Of a stretch of DNA of 64,000 bases, positions 21,701 through 30,899 are shown one piece after another. A program made the translations under genes and the position numbers. The stretch spans positions 1,364,001-1,428,000 of the forward strand of contig OX621172.1 in assembly GCA_951640195.1 (NCBI GenBank). Direction: 5' to 3'. The stretch is from Porpolomopsis calyptriformis. Its lineage: Eukaryota; Basidiomycota; Agaricomycetes; Agaricales; Hygrophoraceae. Positions within the stretch are counted from its first letter, which is position 1. Every line of letters begins with the position of its first letter. Below the pieces are notes generated by a model. That model made no database searches and was not told the DNA's origin. It saw nothing but the letters and a program-made list of their open reading frames with translations.

Positions 21701-23121
21701 CAGCGAACATCCAGTTTGGTGAAGTAACGGGCGTTTTGCAGGGTATCGATCAGTTCGTTGATCAAAGGAAGGGGGTATCAATTTTTGACGGTCATATCAT
21801 TGAGTTTTCGGTAGTCCTGGATAGGGCGTAGTCGACCATCCTTCTTTTTGATGAAGAAAAAGGGAGAGGCAATGGGAGAGATGGATTTGCGAATCCGTCT
21901 AGTACGAAGGTTTTCTTCCAAGAACTCATCCAATTGGGCACGTTCGTCCATGGAGAGGGGATAAACCTTGCAGTTGAGCTTCTCTTTGGTTCCGGGGAGA
22001 AGTTCAATCGCGTGGTCCCAGGGACGACTTGGGGGGAGTTCGTCGAAGTCTTCCTTGGTGAAGACATCTTGGAATTCGTGGAGGTATTCGGGTACAATCT
22101 CTTTCCATGTATGGTTTTTCTTCTGGTCTTCTTCCCAGGCCTTGATTGCGAGGTCCTGTGATTTCATACCGACTAACCGAATTTGGATGGCAGGGTTGAG
22201 GTCGACCATGAGTAGGTGGTCACCATCCTTGAGGTTGAGGTTGTTGACGTCGATGGAATCAGGGAAAGGAGAGGGATGACAATCAGGGGAGCATCGATCA
22301 AGAACGAGAGAATGTGTCTTCCAGTCAATGGAGGGATTATGGAGCTTCAGCCAATCATGTCTGAGGAAAACTTGAGACTTGCCGAGGTTCGTGATTCCGA
22401 AATTTATCCGTTCGATGTGAGAACCGATCCTAAGCTCCAGCGCGACCATCTCCGAGATGGGCCCTTCGGAGTTGGGTTGTCCATCTGCGTTGTGTACAGG
22501 GATGGGTCGGGCGAGTTTGGTGGTGTGTAGATCGTGTTCGCGAACGTACTTAACATCGATGCATGAACCTTCGCAACCGCTATCGATAAGAGCAGTGGCG
22601 AGGTGTTCGGCACGGTTATCCAGGGTAGTAATGACAGTTTTGAGAGTTAGCTGATTCCCTCCGGAGCCACGAATGAACACATAGGGTTCTTTGAGTTCGT
22701 TCAGGGCTCGGATGGCGTTCTCTGTGGTAAGGGAATTGATTTGATCGATCGTGTCCTGAGTCATCTCTCGCGATCGGGCAGGGTGAGACCATTTGGAGAG
22801 AATGGGAATTGTGAAATTAGCTTGTTCCTTAATGGCGTTAATGATTTCTAGAGGGGAAAAAAGAGAGTTGATGTCGATTGGATCGACAAAAGGGAGAGAC
22901 AGTGGTTCGGGAATAAGGATTTGAGGGGATTCGGGGCGCTCGACGTTCACATTTGGCATGGGCAGTGGGGGACTAGTTTTATTGACGGGCTTGGTGGTAT
23001 ATGGTAGTGTACATGCCGTCAAAGTATTACAGAGAGAAGAAGGAGGAGAAGGGGAGAAGTCCGATACTGTTTGTTCGCAATGCCAAAGCAAACAACTTTC
23101 TGTCGAATAGAGGGAGCGCAT
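18736..23121 (-). pseudogene. pol: Pol polyprotein of element A (PR-RT-RNaseH-IN-chromodomain), three stops
   Basis: Pol starts MRSLYSTESCLLW at 23121, two bases after the gag stop. The protease has DSG in ATALIDSGCEGSCID (~22580). The RT has LVYIDDIL (~21510). An RNase H follows (ETDASDYALGAVLS; CELLTIMTALQ), then an integrase with the zinc finger (GHYGS...CETCQ) and D in TVDLVG, D in IIHDRDPRF and E in MNQTLEQYL. The C-terminus has a chromodomain-like block (VNEILDSRLRKGKLQYLVHW). Breaks: TGA at 21778-21780 (Arg in B), TGA at 20053-20055 (CGA in B) and TAG at 19975-19977 (CAG in B). Otherwise the frame is open, so the copy is only lightly damaged. Confidence 0.92.
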
Positions 23122-23123
23122 CT

Positions 23124-24239
23124 CTAACGACCATCACCAAAATCCTGCTCAGTCGAGTTGGGGGTGGGTTCTTCTGGAGCGTGTTCCTCTTCGGAAAGGA
23201 AATTCATCAACTCCAAGAGCTCGTCGTTCGTCAATTTGTATTGGAGGGCACGAACGTTGACTTTCTTGAGCTCTTGAGGGCAGTCCCAACGGAAATGTCC
23301 GACCTGGCCACAGTTGTAGCACTTGTTGACTTGACGCGTCTTGCTGAGGTCCATGGGTAACCCCTGACCGCCATGAATGATGCCAGATGGCACCTGACGA
23401 TCTTGTTGAGGTGGGGGTTGGAAACGGGGCACGGATGGTCTGAAAGACGGACGAGGAAGAGGGGCATTCGGATGCTGATAGCGTTCTTGCTCACGGAAAC
23501 ATTCCATGAGCTGCCTGATGGCCTTCACTCTCTTGTGGTACTTGTTGTACTTGGTGGGGAGTGGCGGGTTCGCATACATTTGCTGAATTATGTCCTGGCG
23601 AACATTCTTCTCAATGATGCAGATACATTCTTTATCCTGGCCAGCGAGACCAGCTTGGCGGAACAGGAGTTCCAGTTTTATGAGATAATCGGTGATACTC
23701 AGTCTTCCTTGAGCGAAATGCTCAACCTCTTCGCGAGCGCGTTGTTCAATGGCATGGTCAACGAAAGTCGTGTCTAGCAGGACAGTGAAGGCGGCACAAG
23801 TCCCAAGAGGGACGAGATTACCAGCGGCATCAGTGCGACCAAAGAATGTGTCGACATACTGTTGCGCCCACTCAGCGGCTACGCCTTCCTTCATGTACGA
23901 GAGTGCAACGAGAATCATCTTTTCGGGATTGGTGACATCGCTGCCATGAAGAAAGATGATCACTTGTCGGAACCAGTTTTTGTACAGCCTTTTATCGCCA
24001 TTGAAGGAATCGGGCTGAGCAAGCTTGATTTTGTTTGACGTGGAAGCCATTGGTGTTGTTTGCGAAGGGGGGAGTGGATTCAGGTTTGGGGGTGGCGGAG
24101 TACCAGAAGGGAAAGCAGAAGGAAGAGGGAAAGGAAGGACTGGATCCGATTCAGGGGGAGGTTCCTCTCGAGGGGGAGAGTCTTTCAACTTCCGAGGGGT
24201 TTTCGGAAGTGGTCGTTGCGGGGAGTTGGAGGTGGTCAT
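23124..24239 (-). CDS. gag: Gag of element A, intact frame
   Basis: This frame has 371 codons starting MTTSNSPQRPLPKTPRK. A Pro-rich N-terminus leads to the capsid-like domain (IKLAQPDSFNGDKRLYKNW, then a long helical region with SYMKEGVAAEWAQQYVDTFF). A linker follows, then a zinc knuckle CYNCGQVGHFRWDC (CX2CX4HX4C, ~residues 310-323). It ends EQDFGDGR and TAG. It would form the virus-like particle and package RNA. Upstream, an open frame with no start runs back to a TAG at 24444-24446, a stop shared with element B, so the start could differ from the ATG used here. Pol begins at 23121 in another frame. Confidence 0.9.
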   Translation of the reverse strand: MTTSNSPQRPLPKTPRKLKDSPPREEPPPESDPVLPFPLPSAFPSGTPPPPNLNPLPPSQTTPMASTSNKIKLAQPDSFNGDKRLYKNWFRQVIIFLHGSDVTNPEKMILVALSYMKEGVAAEWAQQYVDTFFGRTDAAGNLVPLGTCAAFTVLLDTTFVDHAIEQRAREEVEHFAQGRLSITDYLIKLELLFRQAGLAGQDKECICIIEKNVRQDIIQQMYANPPLPTKYNKYHKRVKAIRQLMECFREQERYQHPNAPLPRPSFRPSVPRFQPPPQQDRQVPSGIIHGGQGLPMDLSKTRQVNKCYNCGQVGHFRWDCPQELKKVNVRALQYKLTNDELLELMNFLSEEEHAPEEPTPNSTEQDFGDGR

Positions 24240-24523
24240 CTTTGTGGGAGAAGATGATGAGCGGGAGAGAGGTCGAGGTGGTGTTCGGAGGAAACGAGGA
24301 CGTCCGAACAGGGGTGTTCCTACAGGTCGTGGAGTTGGGGCAGGGAGAGTGGTCGGACCGAGAACCTCAAAGATGGAGGGAGTCGAGGGATCGAGAATCT
24401 CGGACGAGAGGGGTGAAAAGATCCCAGAGGTGTCGACAGCATCCTAGTACTCTAGGTCGTCGTCTGTGAGCCCGAAGCTTGGTCGATGGGAGCCTGTACG
24501 GGGAGGCGTGGTCGGAGGTTGTC

Positions 24524-25056
24524 TCAGATGTGGATCTCTCTAATGCGAGAAGATCCGCGACGGTAGAAAACACGGATGGAAGAAGCGAGGAAGTTGGCAA
24601 CGAGTGCGGGGGAACAATAAACTCTGATGCCAACGCGATTGAAAGTTCGCGGTTCGATTTCGACGAAAGGATCTAAACCGTCGTCTGAATCCGGGGGAGA
24701 GGGGCAGTATAGAAAGAGTCCAAAGAGAGCGAAGAATGAGACGAAGCTGGGGAAAGATTGGTGGAGGTAGGGGGAGAGAGTTCGAATGCAAGGTGGGAGA
24801 ACTCGAGCGTAAGAGCTGCGAGTTGAGCCTGTTCGATTTCTAGAGCGTCGACAGCTTGTTGCTCGGAGTAGCTAATGAGCTGACTTGAGGAAGCCTGAGG
24901 GGATGGGTGAGGGGGAGAGTAGGACGGGGGCGGATCGAGGGAAGATGGGTCCAGGGTGGTGGTCGAATTCGATACCATGCGGTTGGTCACCGTGGTTCTC
25001 GAAACGAAAGAGGATGGACCTGACGAGGGGGAGCCTGGTGGATTCCGGAGAGGCAA
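24524..25056 (-). pseudogene. ORF0 upstream of gag in element A, frameshifted
   Basis: It starts MPLRNPPGSPSSG and shares with element B the blocks SSSQLISYSEQQAVDALEIE and LEFSHLAFELSPP, a predicted amphipathic helix, followed by a Ser-rich stretch. A 1-bp loss relative to B near 24690 breaks the frame after TAPLPRIQ. The B-like ending RGSSRIREIHI and stop is readable in the next frame to 24524. The function is unknown; an N-terminal extension of gag is possible. Confidence 0.7.
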
Positions 25057-25135
25057 TGAGTCGGTTGTAATACAACAGACTGGTCAGACGAATCTTGTCC
25101 AGGGACTCTTGCGGAGAGAAGCTAGGTGAGAGAGA

Positions 25136-25147
25136 GTCTTGAATTTC
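25136..25147 (-). promoter_or_regulatory. Self-priming PBS of element A
   Basis: The RNA sense reads GAAATTCAAGAC immediately after the 5' LTR. It is the exact 12-nt complement of GTCTTGAATTTC inside the same LTR (25227-25238). That inner segment lies about 30 nt downstream of a TATA-like GATATAAG (25268-25275), where the RNA 5' end should be. Tf1/sushi elements prime reverse transcription by folding the RNA 5' end onto such a PBS. Confidence 0.85.
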
Positions 25148-25616
25148 TGTTACGTCGGCAGTGAGGTCTCAGGTAGCTTCCGGGGACAACAAGGAGCCTA
25201 GTGCATAAACTAGGGGAAACGTTGTTGAAATTCAAGACTAAGGAAGATACAAGCGTATTGTACTCTACTTATATCTATCGAAGTCTGGAATGTGATAGTG
25301 ATTACTACGGGGACGTTCCATGGAATGGCTGACTAATGCGCAGCCTTGCGCAGCTACTATGGAGTAACTGCGGAGCACGTCTTCATTGACCAATAGTGTA
25401 AACGTCTCCAATCTATGAGGATCAGTGATAAGATAAGATTAGATAGGGAGATAAGATAAGATAAGTGGAAAGGAGAAACTGAAAGGAAAGTGGGTGGAAG
25501 TCCAGTCGGTAGTGTCACATGTCACGTCACGGTCACGGTGGTCGATGAATCGAGTGTGACAGGTCACAGGAGTCATGGACAGGGGACGAGTGGTCGAAAA
25601 ATGAGAAATCGTAACA
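25148..25616 (-). repeat. 5' LTR of element A with promoter
   Basis: This 469-bp LTR has U3 at about 25616-25239. U3 includes a sense-strand CTTATC array (25427-25465) and a TATA-like GATATAAG (25268-25275). R/U5 begins at about 25238, inferred from the self-priming segment. Its right end abuts GCTAT (25617-25621). Confidence 0.93.
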
Positions 25617-25621
25617 GCTAT

Positions 25622-26534
25622 TGTCACTCTGTCAAATTTACATAGCCAATTTTCAATCAAGAAATCAGGTCCCAAGTCAGAGTCTTTTTGGTTTCAAGAA
25701 ATCAGTACTGAAAGCTTATCAGTGTAATAAATTGTAGAGGATGTACTACTGTAACTCTTGGTAGTTGCTTCATTGTCATTATCTTCACTGTTGCTCATGA
25801 GATTTTCATGTTCTTTTAACTGACAATAAGGGAACTTAAATTCATTCAGATGATATATGAAGTTGAGTGCTTACCTCAAATATTGCATGTCTAATTCTTA
25901 TTTCATTGTTTTGTATCAGGCTGAGTGTTGTTTTCGAGTTCTCTGCCTTCCCTGCTCCTATCAAGTTATTGATATTACTGATGCAGGCTTTCCAATCTGC
26001 AGCAAATAGGGTGTCAGATAGGCAACAAACATTTGCCCTAGCTTTAGCGGATTCAAAAGGAGAAGGTTTTTCCCAATCACTATGGGGTCCTCATTCACCA
26101 TTCCATCCACCACAGGCATATAACCAAAAGTTATTGGGACTAATTTCTCCAACCCACTCAAGTAGAGCAGGTTTACATATGTTCTTGTCATCCTGAGTGC
26201 TTTTCACAACAAGTTTTTGTTGCCAACCAAATTCCACCCATTCAACCTTCTCCAACAGGTTAGGATTTGCCAGGAACAGGTTACTTTGATGCAAAGAAGT
26301 ATTGATTTGTTCCAAGTAAAAAATTGATTGATTGGAGAAAGTTGATTGAGTTTGCATGGGGGTGGATGTATCTAATAACATTTGGGATGAACTGACCGAT
26401 GATTGAGATGGTGGTTCTGAAGCAGTGATTGGTGATAAGGATTTATCATTGATAGGAGTAGAAGGTAGCTGAGTTAAATTATTAGTGGGTGAAGGTGTCA
26501 AAGGATTTGGAGTAGGAGACAGAGCTAGAACTGC
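25622..26534 (-). pseudogene. 5' part of the unrecognised gene split by element A
   Basis: Minus-strand reading: a Ser/Thr/Pro-rich N-terminus (LALSPTPNPLTPSPTNN), then EWVEFGWQQKLVV, LLEWVGEISPNNFWLYACGGW, a stop (TGA), and FESAKARANVCCLSDTLFAADWKACISNINNLIGAGK to IRHAIFE. A splice donor GTAAGC follows at 25874 and a possible acceptor TTATTGTCAG near 25823. The next exon would run through DLGPDFLIENWLCKF to the element A site. The intron argues for a real nuclear gene or a gene-like repeat. The 5' end is lost at the TGATAT-type insertion (26535). I do not recognise the family. Confidence 0.5.
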
Positions 26535-27143
26535 TGATATGACCCCTCCATCCCCTGAGCACCGTATATTCAACTATACAAATACTAGATGCCTATCAAG
26601 TCCTTTGAACACAAACTCTAACCCTCTGAATGCTCCCGATAGCTCCCGAATGTCCCGAACGAGTTCGAGAATCATCGAACTCTCCGAACATGATTGAAGC
26701 TTTCCGAACGCGAATGAAAGTTTGTATATCAAAGGGAAGACACTATTCAAAGGCATTAGTTCTCTTCTATTTCTCCCTTTTCATTCAATTCCTTCATTCC
26801 CATTCACTACTTTCCCCTTAGATCATTAGAGAGGCTCCCCTTTTATCATATACACTCAAAGGGATCCTTGTACTAGAAGATATATATACTGTATGTTGTA
26901 GCTAGTGATCCAACAAGTTAGATATTCACTTCTCTCTCGCTTTCGAGTCTAGATCCTCTCTAAATCTTCTAAAGACTTCCTATTTCGATCTTCCGATCCT
27001 TCCGATTCCCCAATTGATCATGTTTGCAAATGATCGAAGACTTCCTATCCACGATCATCAATCATAGACTGTGTCAAGACTCTTTATAGTTGTCCTTGCA
27101 CCTTGTTCTGTGTTCGGTTCTCATACACGAAGCAGACGTATCA
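26535..27143 (+). repeat. TGATAT-type LTR-like element, second copy
   Basis: This 609-bp element begins TGATATGACCCCTC and ends GCAGACGTATCA, matching 4902-5509 at nearly full length. The flanks CTGC and CCAC do not match well, so the target duplication is decayed or lost. It is noncoding. Confidence 0.7.
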
Positions 27144-27477
27144 CCACACAATTTTTCTTCATCAATGAAATTTGAATAGTTATTAAGTTCAAGAGAAAGC
27201 AGCTTTTATACTCATACATTTGTCATAATCTATCAAGAATATGCTGGAATTATTGGTAAGTATTAATAGGAAAGATTACCAAGGTTATGACTCAACTAGC
27301 AAGCATTTCTTGAAGAATCTGGGGACATGAAAGTGATCCCATGACATATGTTTGCTTATTAATTTCTAATTTAATTTCTCCAAGATGATAGAATATTCGA
27401 GCATTGTCTCAAATCCAGGCTTATTTAATGTGCAATAAATAATCACCATTCAAGATTAAACTCTACATACTACACTC
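27144..27477. other. AT-rich DNA left of the Helitron reading
   Basis: No gene or element end can be assigned. The 5' end of the Helitron (expected to begin TC) should lie in or near this stretch, but I cannot place it. Confidence 0.35.
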
Positions 27478-27689
27478 ATGTCAAATGAACTTTTATTAAT
27501 ACTCACTCTTAAGGAGATTCAAACTGAGGTGCAATGTTTCATTGAACTTCTGGCTCTCATTGTAAAACATAAGGGCAACATATTAAATTTCATTGAGCAA
27601 TATGATAACGATTTACTACTATCATCATTGCGCTATCTAGCTTCTGAAAAATTGAAGCTACAACAATATAAAAGATAGGAAAACACACG

Positions 27690-28573
27690 AAAGAGAAAGC
27701 AGAAGCTTAATAAGAAGTAGAGAGAGCAGAGAGTGTTGCGAACAATAGAAGAGGAAGAAAACAAATTGGTAGACATAGGATGTTATCTTAAATTGCCCAG
27801 TAAGGAGGAAGTGGCTTAGTGTTACTGTCAAATTTTCAAGGCTTCTGGGTCAGAGGCTACTTCACGGTCATTTGCGCTGTGTGTGCAAGAGAGGTGAATT
27901 GGAAGGAGGACAAAGTAGAGGTTTGTTTATTGAAAGACATACCAAACTCACATCGTCTGGTGCCAATATATCATCATCCCACACATGATCTATTCGACAA
28001 CATCCTATTAGAACCCCAGGGCATGGATAGTGATTTAGTGCAATGTGTGGGGAGTGTATGAAAGAACTTAGGAAGAATGCCAATACACCCCCCCACTTAT
28101 CTCTTGCCAATAATCTTTGGATCGGCAAAGTTCCATGGGAGCTTGCACAGCTCACAGTACCAGAGCAATTACTCATTGCTCATTTATATCCTCATGTATA
28201 TGTGTTCAAGCTTTACCCCAAAGCCTTTGATCATCAGATAGATGGATCCACTCTTCAGCGGGGTCTACGTGGGAATGTCAGTACTTATAAACTTGATATG
28301 GAAGGGATTGTATTGATGATCAAAGGGAATTTAATGCCCCAACCACTATCAATACTTGCTTCTGTTATTTCAATCACATTCATTGGACTTGGAACTTTAC
28401 CAAGTCAAGGATTCCATAGCATTCTTCATGTACGACGAAACATAGTCCTCCAAGCTTTGCATTGGTTAAAGAGGAATAATCTGAAGTACTACAGCAATAT
28501 TCAGATTGACATAGAACAATTGAACAAATTACCAGAAGACGACATACCAGTAGAAATTCTCACTATTATATGA
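27690..28573 (+). pseudogene. Helitron N-terminal region (DUF6570-like)
   Basis: Readings in two frames give CAVCAREVNWKED and IPNSHRLVPIYHHPTHDLF. Then CGECMKELRKNA and PPHLSLANNLWIGKVPWEL are followed by LTVPEQLLIAHLYPHVYVFKL. The paired CxxC blocks and 'LANxxWIGxxPxEL' match the N-terminal domain of mushroom Helitron proteins as I remember them. The role of the domain is not established. It stops at 28573, and a frameshift lies near 28050. Confidence 0.75.
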
Positions 28574-28817
28574 CAGTCTACCGATATTGTTATAATAGAT
28601 CAAGAAAGTGCTGGATATATCCAAATAAACAATGAACTGAACAGTAGGAAAAAATAACCATTGATATGGCACATACTGAAAAAGTAAATTTATACAGGTG
28701 ATGGATGTGATGAGGAATCAATCGATAAACAAGCTGGTGCGTTGTATTTGCTCTGCAAGATTTTTGGTATGACCTGTTGATTCAATTATTACAGCAAGCA
28801 AACCTGATGTCATTCCT

Positions 28818-30404
28818 TTGCAGATATCTGGTGCAATTGACACAGATCTAACCAAGTTGACTGCTAGCAAAATGATGATATGGGGGATGGCCAATTTGTC
28901 AAATCAGGAAGGTCAATATCTTATTCAACATGGCCGAAAACCAGTTAACAATTTTGGCCATCCTTGTTATCAATCAAATGAAACTATTGAGCCTCTAAAG
29001 CACAATCTGTTTGAAAAGGCTTACCCATGTCTATATCCATATAGCACTAGTGGGATCGAAGGAAATCAGCCTGTTCAGGTATATTTTCAAGAACACATCT
29101 GCTGGAGTCTCCAGTACTGGGATTATTGGTTTCGAAAACATGAGACATTTGCCTTTCTCAGTTTCAGAATTTTACAGAGATGGTAAGCTTTGGGTTCCAC
29201 TTGACTTCAAATGAATTGACAAAACTTTGAGAAAGAAGCCCAAGTAATATCAACAATAATGCTTGAAAAGCTTGTGCAAGCTCAGCAAGAAGAAGTAAAA
29301 GGATTGCTGATATTAGATCCAGCTATCTGGCTGTTGAAAAAAAATGCCTTGTCTAGAGTTAGGTGAGTGATGGGTTCAGATCAATTATGCTATCAGCTTC
29401 ACAGTCAAATATGGTCCACAACAATATTCAAAGGACCACCATCTCTTTGGATAACAATTAATCCAAGCGACATTCATAATCCAATTGCACAAGTCTTTGC
29501 TGGTGAAAACATAGACCTTGATTCATTTATCTCCACAATAGGACCTGATAAAGATCAATGTGCTGTGAACATTGCTGCTGATCCTTACACTGCTTCTAAA
29601 TTTTTTCATTTTTTTTTCATAATATGCATCATCCTCGAAAATCTTTTCCAAGTTAAAGTCAATCAGAATAAAGTCAAGAGTGGGATCAGGATCTTGGGAC
29701 ATGTTTCAGCTTACTTTGGAACTGTTGAATCTCAAGGACTTGGAACTCTCTATTTACATATTTTGGTGTGGCTTTGGAATACCCCAACTACCAATGAACT
29801 GATGATTCTCTTGAAATCTAAACAGTTTCGGGCACGTATTCAGGCATATATTCATCAAAATCTATGTGCATATCTGCCTAGTCTAGAGTCTACAGAGAGT
29901 ATAAGGGAGATTCCAAAGGATAATGAAATTGCATACAGTTGACCACCCAATCCCTATTTACTGAATTATGAAAATGAAATTAATAACTTTGAACTTCATT
30001 TGGCTTGTACAGAACAGGTGCATACTTGTAAATTGCGCTGCTATTTATTCCCTGATAAACAAGGTACTTTCAAATGTAAATGGAAAGCACTGTTCAAGTG
30101 TGCTCCTGAGGATTTCATCATTAATTCAGGAGAATGGGGCCTGAAACATTTATATCCATACATCAATGGATGGATACCAGGAATCCTTGTAAATGCACAG
30201 TGCAATAATGATGGCAAACTACTTACAAATGGAGCTGATACCAAAAATATTACATTCTATGTAACCTCATATGCAGCCAAAAAACAGGGAAAGATATATA
30301 ACCTTTCTGCCATTCTCATGCAAGCATATGCATATTATCTTGAGTGCACCAATATGGGTATGATAGAAAACCTCTGTGAGGAGCAGAGGCTCCTTATCTT
30401 TTGA
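28818..30404 (+). pseudogene. Helitron Rep (HUH endonuclease) region, first HUH His lost
   Basis: This contains the Helitron-like N domain (EKAYPCLYPYSTSGIEG, FQEHICWSLQYWDYWFRKHETF). The Rep core follows (GPPSLWITINPSDIHNPIAQ, ILGHVSAYFGTVESQGLGTL). The expected HLH of the HUH motif reads YLH: codon TAT at 29751-29753 where CAT is expected, a C-to-T change. The Tyr region is present (ITFYVTSYAAKKQGK, ~30260-30300). Rep nicks and rejoins single strands in rolling-circle transposition. Stops at 29190 and 29940 and the lost His argue against activity. Confidence 0.8.
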
Positions 30405-30899
30405 CTCATACATGCAATCAATCAAGAACAAGAACTCGCAGCTCCAATGGTGATATTATATCTTGTGGGTTGGGGAGATGTTTATTGATCATATTATTAT
30501 ACACCTCTTTATTGGTCTTCATTTATCGGAGCCTTGATGAAATCTTTCCCTCATTTGAATCAGCCAACACAGTCAATTCTATTGATCAAATAGATTATTC
30601 AAACTGATTTAAAGATTACAAAAAAACTCTGATAGCACATGATCATATAGGAATGTTATCAATAATGATTCCGAAACTCTTTTGACCCAAACTCAAGTTG
30701 AGCAGTTATATGATGCTGGAGTATGTAACCTCTTAAAATTCAATTTTTCTCACTAACAATTAATACTACAGATCCACAATGATGTTATGATTCTAGATAT
30801 TAACATGAACAGGTGATTAATAGCAAAATCCCAAGTAACAGATTATATACTGTACTATAAGGCAACAAACTTTCAGAATACAATATCCTAGAATTCTTT

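Larger units (their letters stand above)
18229..25621 (-). mobile_element. Complete Ty3/gypsy chromodomain element A with 5-bp TSD GCTAT
   Basis: The element spans 18234-25616, with two 469-bp LTRs and GCTAT duplicates at 18229-18233 and 25617-25621. The order in the minus sense is LTR, self-priming PBS, ORF0, gag, pol (PR-RT-RNaseH-IN-chromodomain), polypurine tract, LTR. Gag is intact, while ORF0 has a frameshift and pol has three stops. It is closely related to element B. LTR differences are confined to CpG sites, so the insertion is probably recent. It landed in an unknown intron-bearing gene. Confidence 0.95.
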
